DNA from: Lachnospiraceae bacterium
GTDB taxonomy: Bacteria; Bacillota; Clostridia; Lachnospirales; Lachnospiraceae
DNA: 35,030 nucleotides
Reading direction: 5' to 3'
Assembly: GCA_017615545.1 (NCBI GenBank)
Contig: JAFZZY010000034.1
Coordinates: 1-35,030, forward strand
The position numbers were made by a program, and so were the translations under genes. Below the pieces are notes generated by a model. It was not told the DNA's origin. It saw only the letters and a program-made list of their open reading frames with translations, and made no database searches. This document shows, one piece after another, positions 8,706 through 16,639 of this stretch; within the stretch, counting starts at the first letter, position 1; every line of letters starts with the position of its first letter.

Positions 8706-10223
8706 ATGAGAACACATATTGTTTCCACTCAAAAGAAACGCATGGATGACCGCGGCGCTGCCATGATCACAGTTATATTGACCATTCTCATTATCATGAT
8801 TATGGCGTCGTCCTTGCTTACCATGGCTTCCATGAACTACCAGATGCGGATCAACAACTACAGGGCGAAAAAGAACAGTTACAAAACCGAACTTGCATTG
8901 GAAAAGATCCGTGTCGAACTCAGGAATGATGTACAGGCAGCGGTTCAGGGAACCGCAGATAAAGCCCTGACGGCATTCCAGTATCTGAAGAACCCGAATA
9001 ATTTTGCAAAGTATTTCACCAGTTATGATGCAGCGGCTGCCGATGGCGGCGGGCGAGTAACGATCAACGCTGACCCGTCAAATCTTTCCTACGACGCAAC
9101 GAAGACAGTTCTCAAAAATGTCGACATCGTCTACACGGAAGACGGGATGAAGACCCATCTCACGACCGATATCATCATGGATTTTCCAAAGGTCCAGAAG
9201 AAAGCAAAACTGATGGACTACAGTTTCATCGCGATGAACGGTCTGGATTTTGTCGGCGGAAACGTTAAGACAGTTACGATACATGGAAACGTATACTGCA
9301 AGTCTCAGAATTCCATGAATCCTGCTCTGGAAATCACCTATAAGACCCATGGGGCGACCATCGTAATGACTGGAAATACGATCACGATCGATGGAGACGT
9401 ATTTATCGGGAAGCAGTGTTCACTTTCATTTACAAACATCTCCGGCGGAGATTCAACTGTGATCATTAACGGAAAGGTCACCCTGGAGAACAGTTCATCG
9501 TCGTTTACCATTGCACCCAGTGTAAAACATCTGTATATTAAGGACGGCATTACGGCAAATGGAGGATCGGTACTTCCGGAGAACTGGTCAACACTTAACG
9601 ATCCTACTTTGAAGAACAAAATAGAACATTTGGAAATGACGGATGTTCTCGCGTCGCATAAACAAGTTAATGGACGCATCGGTGATGAGGAAATGATCTT
9701 TTCTGATTTCGGATATGATAATGCGAAGCCTCACGGCCAGCAGGACCCGACAAAATGGATCGATCCGAACCATATTATGAATGGCATTAACCTGCAAGGG
9801 GACGAGAGTACTCAGTTATTTTCCAGAACCAGTCAGGGTATCCCAATCAACAGCAATTTGGCCTGGAGCCATGGAAAATCTTTGATCGGCATATTGATCG
9901 ACCCGTCACATACAAATGATATGTCGTTCCAGGTGGCAAATACATATGTCGGAATGTTCATTACCGACAGCAGCATCGTATTTTCGGCCAATAACGATAA
10001 CTACGAAGTTATGCCGTATACGCAGGCGCACAACATGGAAGATTGTATGGAAAGATGGGTGGATATCGGAAGAGTCAATGGTAAGTTGGTATCCGTCCAA
10101 TTGAAAGCATTGTTCGCTGATGATCTGGTACAGAAACTCGGAGCAGGATCTTCCGCAAGCGGAAGCAGCGGCTCCCAGACCAACGCCGTTTGGGTAACGT
10201 TTAGCAACTGGTCCATGGAATGA
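8706..10223 (+). CDS. PilX-like pilus assembly protein with repetitive beta-rich tail
   Basis: A 505-residue protein with an N-terminal segment DDRGAAMITVILTILIIMIM, which is the PilX/GspK style of pilin-like start: a Gly-Ala before a hydrophobic helix and no strict FTLIE. The ATG at 8706 has AAAGGAGGA at 8691-8699. Residues about 180-280 contain repeating short strands of the type VTIHGNVYCKS, ITIDGDVFIG and VIINGKVTLE, suggesting a beta-solenoid like that of bactofilins or adhesins. It may be a pilus tip or initiation component. Family assignment is inferred from the N-terminus and the operon. Confidence 0.65.
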   Translation: MRTHIVSTQKKRMDDRGAAMITVILTILIIMIMASSLLTMASMNYQMRINNYRAKKNSYKTELALEKIRVELRNDVQAAVQGTADKALTAFQYLKNPNNFAKYFTSYDAAAADGGGRVTINADPSNLSYDATKTVLKNVDIVYTEDGMKTHLTTDIIMDFPKVQKKAKLMDYSFIAMNGLDFVGGNVKTVTIHGNVYCKSQNSMNPALEITYKTHGATIVMTGNTITIDGDVFIGKQCSLSFTNISGGDSTVIINGKVTLENSSSSFTIAPSVKHLYIKDGITANGGSVLPENWSTLNDPTLKNKIEHLEMTDVLASHKQVNGRIGDEEMIFSDFGYDNAKPHGQQDPTKWIDPNHIMNGINLQGDESTQLFSRTSQGIPINSNLAWSHGKSLIGILIDPSHTNDMSFQVANTYVGMFITDSSIVFSANNDNYEVMPYTQAHNMEDCMERWVDIGRVNGKLVSVQLKALFADDLVQKLGAGSSASGSSGSQTNAVWVTFSNWSME

Positions 10224-10385
10224 TACTAGGCTCGAAAAGTACCGCCGGGCATGCTTGCATGCCGAGGGCGGACCTTGAGAGCCAAACAAACATGAGCCAT
10301 ACCGATTTCCGAAGGAAAGCGAAAAGTATGGCGAATGTTTGTAGGATTTCGAGAGTGCGAAGCACGGAGAAATCCGTAGTATCAT
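10220..10385 (+). ncRNA. Structured RNA candidate within the pilin operon
   Basis: The 206-bp gap between the PilX-like gene and the next pilin gene can fold into a closed multi-branch structure. A 9-bp perfect outer stem (10220-10228 with 10377-10385) encloses three arms. Arm 1: ggctc (10229-10233) with gagcc (10279-10283), then ccgcc/ggcgg (10242-10246, 10267-10271), then ggcatg/catgcc capped by a CUUG tetraloop (10248-10263). Arm 2: caaacat/atgtttg and gccatac/gtatggc (10287-10302, 10326-10341) separated by GA opposite GA, with an inner hairpin. Arm 3: ggatttc/gaaatcc (10344-10350, 10369-10375) with gtgc/gcac inside. I do not match it to a riboswitch class I know. Whether it acts as a cis-regulator, processing site or mobile element is open. 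Confidence 0.6.
10228..10242 (+). repeat. 15-nt direct repeat, left copy
   Basis: The sequence aggctcgaaaagtac occurs here and again at 10399-10413, 171 bp apart, flanking most of the structured region. The core cgaaaagta also occurs a third time at 10320-10328. Confidence 0.9.
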
Positions 10386-10398
10386 GAATGAGTAATCC

Positions 10399-10413
10399 AG
10401 GCTCGAAAAGTAC
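10399..10413 (+). repeat. 15-nt direct repeat, right copy
   Basis: An identical copy of the repeat at 10228-10242. It ends two bases before the Shine-Dalgarno of the next pilin gene. Its ggctc could compete with the left copy for gagcc at 10279-10283. Confidence 0.9.
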
Positions 10414-10429
10414 AGAGGAGGTGAAGCCG

Positions 10430-10930
10430 ATGAGAAAACCGAATAAAGATAACCGGGGCGTAACTTTGATCGAGCTGATCATGGTCGTAGCCATCATCGG
10501 CGTCCTCATTGGGATCATGGTGGCGGGCTTCAGCCTCGGCAGAAGCAAGGTGGGAGCCGCCACCAACCTGATCGACTCTTCCCTGACGCAGGCGAGAAAC
10601 TACACCATGACGCGTGTTATAAACTACGATTTCAGATTGTACGTGGACGACGGATACTACATGGTGCAGGTCGGCGGACAGGATGCCGAGAAGGCGATGG
10701 AAGCAAAGATACCGATCTACTACAAAACATACGCCGGAGGTCACGAGAGCGGATGGACCGAGGTGACAGGAAGCGGCATTACGATCGCATTTTCCGAGTC
10801 ATCCGGAGCCATGAAGCAGATCTCGCCGAATACCTACTACAGCAAACTGTGTATCGGAAATCCTTCCGGTACCTACAAAGTAATTACACTGATATTTGAA
10901 ACGGGAAAACATTATGTCGGTGAAAACTGA
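10430..10930 (+). CDS. Type IV pseudopilin (prepilin-like), second
   Basis: A 166-residue prepilin-like protein. The ATG at 10430 has GAGGAGGTGA at 10415-10424; an in-frame ATG at 10388 would run through the direct repeat and lacks a ribosome site. The signal DNRG is followed by VTLIELIMVVAIIGVLIG, with the expected Gly at -1 and Glu at +5. The tail has no domain I recognise, but length and position fit a GspH/FimT-type minor pilin. It may be controlled by the structured RNA just upstream. Confidence 0.83.
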   Translation: MRKPNKDNRGVTLIELIMVVAIIGVLIGIMVAGFSLGRSKVGAATNLIDSSLTQARNYTMTRVINYDFRLYVDDGYYMVQVGGQDAEKAMEAKIPIYYKTYAGGHESGWTEVTGSGITIAFSESSGAMKQISPNTYYSKLCIGNPSGTYKVITLIFETGKHYVGEN

Positions 10931-10961
10931 TAAGAAGATAACAGAAAGGAGGACGACATAT

Positions 10962-13325
10962 ATGAAAGCAAATAACAAGGGCTTTACATTGATCGAAATG
11001 CTCGTGACCGTAATGCTTTTGGGCGCGGTCATGACGATGCTGACCACGTTTGTCACGTCGTCCTCGAGGCAGTATTCCAGAGGCACACGCGAAGCGCGTA
11101 TGCAGATGGAAGCCCAGGAGACCATGAACTTTATCGAGAAACTGGTCACGGACGGTACTGCAGACTCCGGTTGTTTCTCCTTCGCGGGCAATGTATTCAC
11201 CGCCTATATCCTGAAGGACACGACCCTCAGCAAATACACGATCAGTTTCAGTTCTTCGGAGCAGATGCTCCGCTACACCCGTCAGGATAAGATCTACGGG
11301 TCATATGACGCGACGGCCGGAACACCGATCGTCCAGTCGGGCTCCGCGAGCATGAACAGCGGTTGGTCCGCAGCGACCCGCCAGAACATCCCGCTCTCCA
11401 AATACGTCAGCGGTTTCAGCGTGGATCTTTCGGAACTGTCGAGTCTCGGAATGTTCCGTGTAAATTTGGAGTTCTCACTGGAAGGCGCGGAGTACTCCGC
11501 ATCCAGAACCTACAACATCCGCAACATCACCGAGATCAACGAGCGTACAAAATGGATCAGCAGCCTCGGCGAGGAAGACTTCGACTCGGAAGGCGAGATC
11601 TACCGGGGACAGACCATTGACCTCGACGACTACGCGAAGAACATCCTGAAACTGACCGACACCTACACATCGTGGACGGTAAAGGCAGGAGCAGAAAACA
11701 ACGATCAGATCTCGACCGGCTCTACGGCGCAGATCACACTGGAAGACGGAAAACTGATCGTGAAAAACGGTTACGACTGGACACGGGATATCAAATTGCA
11801 GCTGGTCGGACAGACCGCAGACGGCACTTCACAGGCAGTGAACCTGCACCTGTCGGCCGTAACGATCATCGGCGAGAATAAGGTCGTAAATAAGAACGAC
11901 TTAGTCGGAATGACCCTCACATCCAACGTTAAGGGTATCTTAGCGGACAATGCAGGCCTTTCCTTCAAACTGTTCTTCTCGGAGAACAAAGTCAGCGACT
12001 ATTCGACCGGATTTTCCTCCCTTAGCGGCATTACCCTCCAGAGCGGACAGCAGTCCACACTGATGAGCGGCGGCAGCGCGGTGATCAAAGTTACCGCGGC
12101 AAAAGAAGTATCGCAGAGTGCGAGCATGTCGAAAAACCGCCTGACCGTGATCCCGCAGGAATACAGCAAGAATTCGGCAGGATATCTCTACATCGTTCCT
12201 TATAAGAAGGGATCCTCCGAAGTGATCCAGACATCCGGTGTCGCGGAGATCGCGATCACGGACGGAAGCACTCCAACACCTACCCAGCCGCAGCCGACCG
12301 AGGCACCGACCGAGGCACCCACCGAGGCACCGACGCAGCCGACGCCCACCGATCCCGTGGTAACGGAACTTGCGGACGAAATCGTCCTCGAGAACCTTCA
12401 GGCGACGATCACAGGCGCGACGCACGACGTTCAGGACTGGGGCTTCAACGGAAGCTTTAACGTACGGCTTACCGGCGCGACCGGCATGAGCCACAACAAA
12501 CTGAAATTCCGCGTATACGTAGGTTCGACCAACGGTTTCTCCCTTTGGGGCAGAGACATCCAGTTCTCGCAGGTATCGAATAACGGAACCAACTGTTCCA
12601 CCGCAGGAACCTATTTTGATTACACACCCTTGGTTACCGTGAACGATATCAGTCAGACGGAGATCGAGACGGCATCGGTTACGATCGGATTTGGACCGCC
12701 GGGCGGAGGCTTCTCCACATCGGTGAAAGAGTACCTGAACAACCTGGATAAATGCGTGGAAGTATATTACGCAGGTCAGTTGATCAGCCCCGCAGCTTCC
12801 TATTCACCGTCTTCGGGCGGCGGCAACAACGGTGGAGGCAACAACGGAGGCGGTAACAACGGCGGCGGTAACAGCGGCGGCAACACGGAACCGACTACGG
12901 ATCCTAACGCTCCGAAATCGACATCGATCTCGACCACCGTGAACGGAACCAACTCGAAGGTTTCAGCATCTTTTGTAAATGCGACCGGCATGGACATGAG
13001 CAAACTCACAGTCCGGTTGTATATCGGAAATGCAGTTAACCAGACCAATGTTTGGAACACCGGTTTCTCCTACCAGAACGCGCAAACAGGAGCCAACTCT
13101 TGGGATTGCCTCTGGAGCAGCGGTGGCAACACATCGAAAGGCAGCAACTATCTGGAAGCGCACACCGGTGCGTCGGGCACGCTGAGATCCGCAACGTTCT
13201 CGTTCAATCTGGACTGGCAGATGGGTGGCCCGTCGGAACTGTCGGGCTTGCTGGCAGATGTCAACGACCGCATCGAGATCTACTACAACGGACTGTTGAT
13301 CAGCCCGAAGTGTAAATACCACTAA
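10962..13325 (+). CDS. Large modular pseudopilin with duplicated C-terminal domain
   Basis: A 787-residue prepilin-like protein, several times the usual pilin length. The ATG at 10962 has AGAAAGGAGGACG at 10942-10954. The signal NNKG precedes FTLIEMLVTVMLLGAV (Gly -1, Glu +5). Residues about 30-435 start with a pilin body and continue into beta-rich Ig-like sequence. A Pro/Thr/Glu/Ala linker (about 438-465) leads to a ~140-residue domain, then a Gly/Asn linker (about 618-642) and a second copy of that domain reaching the C-terminus. The copies share ATGM...KLxxRxYxG near the start and VYYAGQLISP / IYYNGLLISP at the end. The domain may bind a surface ligand or polysaccharide, which is inference. 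A terminator follows. Confidence 0.78.
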   Translation: MKANNKGFTLIEMLVTVMLLGAVMTMLTTFVTSSSRQYSRGTREARMQMEAQETMNFIEKLVTDGTADSGCFSFAGNVFTAYILKDTTLSKYTISFSSSEQMLRYTRQDKIYGSYDATAGTPIVQSGSASMNSGWSAATRQNIPLSKYVSGFSVDLSELSSLGMFRVNLEFSLEGAEYSASRTYNIRNITEINERTKWISSLGEEDFDSEGEIYRGQTIDLDDYAKNILKLTDTYTSWTVKAGAENNDQISTGSTAQITLEDGKLIVKNGYDWTRDIKLQLVGQTADGTSQAVNLHLSAVTIIGENKVVNKNDLVGMTLTSNVKGILADNAGLSFKLFFSENKVSDYSTGFSSLSGITLQSGQQSTLMSGGSAVIKVTAAKEVSQSASMSKNRLTVIPQEYSKNSAGYLYIVPYKKGSSEVIQTSGVAEIAITDGSTPTPTQPQPTEAPTEAPTEAPTQPTPTDPVVTELADEIVLENLQATITGATHDVQDWGFNGSFNVRLTGATGMSHNKLKFRVYVGSTNGFSLWGRDIQFSQVSNNGTNCSTAGTYFDYTPLVTVNDISQTEIETASVTIGFGPPGGGFSTSVKEYLNNLDKCVEVYYAGQLISPAASYSPSSGGGNNGGGNNGGGNNGGGNSGGNTEPTTDPNAPKSTSISTTVNGTNSKVSASFVNATGMDMSKLTVRLYIGNAVNQTNVWNTGFSYQNAQTGANSWDCLWSSGGNTSKGSNYLEAHTGASGTLRSATFSFNLDWQMGGPSELSGLLADVNDRIEIYYNGLLISPKCKYH
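12815..12888 (+). repeat. Gly/Asn linker repeat in the large pseudopilin
   Basis: About four 15-bp units encode GGGNN in tandem and join the two copies of the C-terminal domain. Confidence 0.75.
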
Positions 13326-13363
13326 AGCATGAAAGCTTCTTAACTTTTCATACTATAAACCTC

Positions 13364-13401
13364 GAAGCATTGCCCGCGTCCCTCGGGCAATGCTTCTTTT
13401 T
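13364..13401 (+). terminator. Rho-independent terminator of the pilus operon
   Basis: The arms gaagcattgcccg (13364-13376) and cgggcaatgcttc (13384-13396) pair perfectly over 13 bp and are followed by five T. Confidence 0.92.
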
Positions 13402-13473
13402 CTGACGAAATACTGACAAATCCTCAACAAATTATTACGGGCACTTCCGTTTTTATCATAGTTTTGGTACAAT
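13400..13473 (+). promoter_or_regulatory. Promoter and conserved upstream block, zinc-ribbon pair 1
   Basis: The block 13400-13446 matches 16515-16561 upstream of pair 3 at 38 of 47 positions without gaps. It contains tgacaaat and acaaatt arms about 11 bp apart. An extended -10, TGG-TACAAT (13468-13473), starts exactly 22 bp after the block end, as in the other copy. The -35 position (ttccgt) is poor, so an activator bound at the block is plausible. Confidence 0.6.
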
Positions 13474-13525
13474 ACTGTCGTGGGCGGACGTGTGTGGTCA
13501 GCCCGTGTTTTTTAGGAGAAAAGTG

Positions 13526-14695
13526 ATGGTTAAGAATTTCAGATGCCCCGGTTGTGGGGCTACGATCGAATATGATCCGAAAGACGGGAAGATGCATTGC
13601 CCTTATTGCCGTTCGGCGTATGACCCCGAGAAGATCGGGAAGAAATTCGAAAAAGCGACGATCCGCATGAATATTGCGGTTTGCAATTCCTGCGGTGCGG
13701 AACTCGCGGTCAATGCGGTGGAGGTTTCTTCGTTCTGCCCGTACTGCGGCAACGCTGCCGTGGTGATGGACCGCGTGGAGGACCGCCTGGCGCCGGATTA
13801 CATCCTTCCGTTTGAGATCACGAAGGAAAAGGCGGAAAGTATCATCCGCGAGCGCGTGAGGGCGAGCTTCTTCGCTCCGAAGGAGGTCAAAGAGTTTGAG
13901 ATCGAAAGACTGAACGGAGTGTACATCCCGTTCTGGCTCTACGATGTGTATTATGGAGCCGACCAACGGTGGAGTTATATAACCCCCAGAACGGAGCAAC
14001 AGGTCGTTAATAATGCCCGTGTGCTCGCGGATTGCGTTTGTCGCTGGATGAGTGTGGATGCTTCCCAAAGGTTTGACGACATTTCGTCGCAGCGCCTGGA
14101 ACCATTCAAGGTTCAGGATCTGAAGCCCTTCAATGCAAGTTATCTGTCCGGTTTTTACGCGGATCGTTTTGACGTCGGCCGCGAAGAGGCGGACAGGATC
14201 GCCTACGACAGAGTCGAAGAGATGTACGATAAGTCGATCCAGGAGACGCTCCATGCAGCGAGTGCGGTAATTTTGGATTCGACCCCGCGCAAGAGTGTAC
14301 TGAAGGCATCGTACGCTTTGTTTCCGGTCTGGTTTTTGACATTTCGTTACGGAGATCGCCCGCACACACTGCTGGTGAATGGCCAGACAGGAAAGATGGT
14401 CGGAGCCGTCCCCGTTTCTAAGAAGAAGGTCTGGGGCGTTTTTGCCGCTCTGGCCGCGGTCTTATGCTTCGCCTTGGGATTTTTGGGAAAATTCTGCCAG
14501 GACACATTGACGGACAGAGAGTACGGAAATTCGGACGGGGCAGCAACTCTGATCTTGCTCGTCCTGGGAGTGACCGCGCTCATCGCGTTGGGACTTGCGA
14601 TCGGAAGATGGATAGGACTGAGAAAAAGCCAAAAACTGAGCCGCTCCGTCGACAATCATCGACTGGCGAAAGAAAGGCAGGTAAAAAACGGATGA
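13526..14695 (+). CDS. Double zinc-ribbon membrane protein, copy 1 (A1)
   Basis: A 389-residue protein of a family usually named TFIIB-type zinc-ribbon protein, without known function. The ATG at 13526 has AGGAGAA at 13514-13520. Two CxxC...CxxC ribbons are present: Cys7, 10, 25, 28 and Cys53, 56, 71, 74. The second continues into the signature VMDRVEDRLAPDY. A central domain carries YIPFWLYDVYYG (133-144), SSQRLEP, LSGFYADRFDVG and FPVWFLTFR, and a segment NGQTGKMVGAVP before two membrane segments (about 302-322 and 341-362). The tail is LSRSVDNHRLAKERQ. Predicted as a membrane-anchored protein with cytoplasmic ribbons. This copy has the shortest spacer between ribbons. Its stop overlaps the start of B1 by four bases. 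Confidence 0.82.
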   Translation: MVKNFRCPGCGATIEYDPKDGKMHCPYCRSAYDPEKIGKKFEKATIRMNIAVCNSCGAELAVNAVEVSSFCPYCGNAAVVMDRVEDRLAPDYILPFEITKEKAESIIRERVRASFFAPKEVKEFEIERLNGVYIPFWLYDVYYGADQRWSYITPRTEQQVVNNARVLADCVCRWMSVDASQRFDDISSQRLEPFKVQDLKPFNASYLSGFYADRFDVGREEADRIAYDRVEEMYDKSIQETLHAASAVILDSTPRKSVLKASYALFPVWFLTFRYGDRPHTLLVNGQTGKMVGAVPVSKKKVWGVFAALAAVLCFALGFLGKFCQDTLTDREYGNSDGAATLILLVLGVTALIALGLAIGRWIGLRKSQKLSRSVDNHRLAKERQVKNG

Positions 14696-14943
14696 TCGGA
14701 CTTATTATAGGCATTATCGCCGGTTTTAATCTCGCCCTGTTTATCACTTTGGCGTGCATCAAATACTCGGTCGACGCCGGTTCTACAACCAACGAGTTGC
14801 AGGATTACGGCACGCTGAACATACTCTATACAAGTAAGGGCATGGGGACGACAGAAGGGGAACCGGATACATCAAAAGCCCTGGGCATGCTGGAGAGCCG
14901 GTGCCTGGAGATCAACGAAGCATATAAGAAACATCAAGGGTGA
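14692..14943 (+). CDS. Small single-span membrane partner, copy 1 (B1)
   Basis: An 83-residue protein with a hydrophobic segment at about 2-21, then a short soluble tail. It starts at an ATGA overlap with the A1 stop. The Shine-Dalgarno (aaaggcagg) lies inside the A1 codons for KERQ. The motif after the membrane segment, YSVDAGSTTNELQDYGTLN, matches the other three B proteins at S-D-G-S-L-D-G positions. The family is unknown to me. The strict pairing suggests that A and B form a complex. Confidence 0.75.
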   Translation: MIGLIIGIIAGFNLALFITLACIKYSVDAGSTTNELQDYGTLNILYTSKGMGTTEGEPDTSKALGMLESRCLEINEAYKKHQG

Positions 14944-14947
14944 AAAC

Positions 14948-16207
14948 ATGGTAAAGAATTACAATTGCCCCCGTTGCGGGTCTACAGCCAGATATAATCT
15001 AAGGGACGGGAAACTGCATTGCCCGTCTTGCATTGCCATCTATGAGTCGGAGGAGTTTAATGTCTGGAAGGCGAAGGAGCAGGAGCCCGAGATCCCTCGT
15101 GAGGAGGTCGAGGAGGAGCGCCGCTTCCCCATGATCCGCATGCAGATCGCCGTGTGCAACTCCTGCGGGGCGGAACTTGCGGTCAATGATGTGGAGGCGT
15201 CTTCCTTCTGCCCGTACTGCGGCAACGCTTCGATCGTGATGGACCGGGTGGAAGAGCGTCTGGCGCCGGATTACATTATTCCGTTTAAGATCACGCAGGA
15301 AGAGGCAGAGCAGAAGATCCGCGAACACATGGAGAGCGGTCAATATGTTCCGGAAGAGATCAAGAATTTTGAGATCGAAAAAATTCGCGGGATCTACATC
15401 CCGTTTTGGCTCTATGACGTTTATTATGGGGCCGAGGAGTCGCTCCATTATACAGACAGTAGTCAAAATTTTTCCACAAGGCGGCATGATCACAAGATAT
15501 CGGACTGCATTTTCCACCGTTTGACGGTGGATGCGTCCCGGATGTTTGATGACGTATCCTCGCAGCGTCTGGAACCGTACGATATGCATGGATTGAAAAA
15601 GTTCGACCCTGTCTATCTTTCCGGCTTCTATTCGGATCGGTTTGACGTCGGACAGGAGGAAGCAGACGAGATCGCCCTGGAGAGAGCCCGTGTATTGTTC
15701 TACGGTTTGGACGTGCATCACCTTTATACGTCCAATAAGCCTCCCAAGGCGGATCTGGAACGGAAAGAAGTTTTGAACCGGGCCTATGCATTCCTTCCGG
15801 TTTGGTTTCTGACCTTCCGTCATAATGATCAGCCTTACACGATCCTGGTGAACGGACAGACCGGAAAACTGGTATCGGCGGTCGTGACCGACCATAAAAA
15901 AGCAGTGAAGTCGTTCGTTAAGTTAGCACCGGTTTGCATGCTTCTATTCGGTATCATCAGCTGCCTGCTGATGGAAGGCGCATGGACGCTGGGGACGTAC
16001 TTGTACGATGGTAAACCCGTGGGTAATAATTCGAATGTCGGCAGCGGACATGCTTTCTGCATGTACCTGATCATATTCGAAGTGATCGCGATGTTATTCA
16101 TTTTGATCAAAGCGGTCTACAGATTTAGATGCCTGAGAAAGAGCGTCAAGATCAGCCGCTCCCGCAGTAATCATCGATTGGCAAATGAAAGGCAGGACAG
16201 AACATGA
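14948..16207 (+). CDS. Double zinc-ribbon membrane protein, copy 2 (A2)
   Basis: A 419-residue paralogue of A1. Ribbon cysteines are at 7, 10, 25, 28 and 70, 73, 88, 91, with a longer, acidic spacer between ribbons (about 35-62). All central motifs are present (YIPFWLYDVYYG, SSQRLEPY, LSGFYSDRFDVG, LPVWFLTFR, NGQTGKLVSAV), then two membrane segments (about 315-345 and 360-385). The ATG at 14948 follows B1 by four bases, with a weak AAGGGTGA site at 14936-14943 inside B1, so translation is probably coupled. A 29-nt stretch (15581-15609) is identical to A3. Confidence 0.82.
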   Translation: MVKNYNCPRCGSTARYNLRDGKLHCPSCIAIYESEEFNVWKAKEQEPEIPREEVEEERRFPMIRMQIAVCNSCGAELAVNDVEASSFCPYCGNASIVMDRVEERLAPDYIIPFKITQEEAEQKIREHMESGQYVPEEIKNFEIEKIRGIYIPFWLYDVYYGAEESLHYTDSSQNFSTRRHDHKISDCIFHRLTVDASRMFDDVSSQRLEPYDMHGLKKFDPVYLSGFYSDRFDVGQEEADEIALERARVLFYGLDVHHLYTSNKPPKADLERKEVLNRAYAFLPVWFLTFRHNDQPYTILVNGQTGKLVSAVVTDHKKAVKSFVKLAPVCMLLFGIISCLLMEGAWTLGTYLYDGKPVGNNSNVGSGHAFCMYLIIFEVIAMLFILIKAVYRFRCLRKSVKISRSRSNHRLANERQDRT

Positions 16208-16500
16208 CAGAATGGATCATAGCTGCATTTATCTTAGGCGCCATCCTGGGACTGTTGGTGGCGTTTGATATCACTATAAAACGCGTTAAAACTTCAAACG
16301 AGGCCGGCGCATCGGCCGGACATTTGGAGGACTTCGGTAAGATGGTCGTGGATCACTCCAGGACCAACATGAGCTCCTCGGAATACGAGACAGACTGTAA
16401 GGTTACGAAAGGTCGACTGGACACTCGGTTTAAAAACGCAGTCGGGATATATAAGAAGGATCCGGACTATTGTGAGTGGCTCGACAAACACCAGCCGTAA
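16204..16500 (+). CDS. Small single-span membrane partner, copy 2 (B2)
   Basis: A 98-residue protein that begins on the ATGA overlap with A2. One membrane segment (about 3-22) is followed by a basic turn and the conserved SAGHLEDFGKM-type motif, an EYE-containing stretch, and a charged C-terminus. It is the most diverged B copy. After its stop there is no clear terminator; the conserved control block of pair 3 begins 15 bp later. Confidence 0.72.
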   Translation: MTEWIIAAFILGAILGLLVAFDITIKRVKTSNEAGASAGHLEDFGKMVVDHSRTNMSSSEYETDCKVTKGRLDTRFKNAVGIYKKDPDYCEWLDKHQP

Positions 16501-16514
16501 TCGTTTCGGAATAA

Positions 16515-16588
16515 TTCTGACGAATCGTTGACAAATCCAAGACAAATTATTACGGAGACTTTTCCTTTCCCCTTGCCTGTGGTAAAAT
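16515..16588 (+). promoter_or_regulatory. Promoter and conserved upstream block, zinc-ribbon pair 3
   Basis: The block 16515-16561 repeats the one at 13400-13446 and here contains two exact GACAAAT arms 11 bp apart. The extended -10 TGG-TAAAAT is at 16583-16588, again 22 bp after the block end. An 8-bp inverted repeat, ccttgcct (16571-16578) and aggcaagg (16597-16604), straddles the -10 and could be an operator or a hairpin; it is not in the other copy. Confidence 0.6.
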
Positions 16589-16639
16589 GCTTACATAGGC
16601 AAGGGTTTGTTTTGCCCAGAGATAACAGGAGAAAAGGGA

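Noticed and set aside
10220..10413. Group II intron domain V or c-di-GMP-I riboswitch
   Set aside because: The hallmark sequences of these classes (the domain V catalytic triad helix, the GEMM core) are not visible, and no reverse transcriptase is nearby.
5510..13325. A complete type IV pilus or competence locus
   Set aside because: No pilB, pilT, pilC, pilD or major pilin of usual type lies in the window, so only part of the machine is encoded here.
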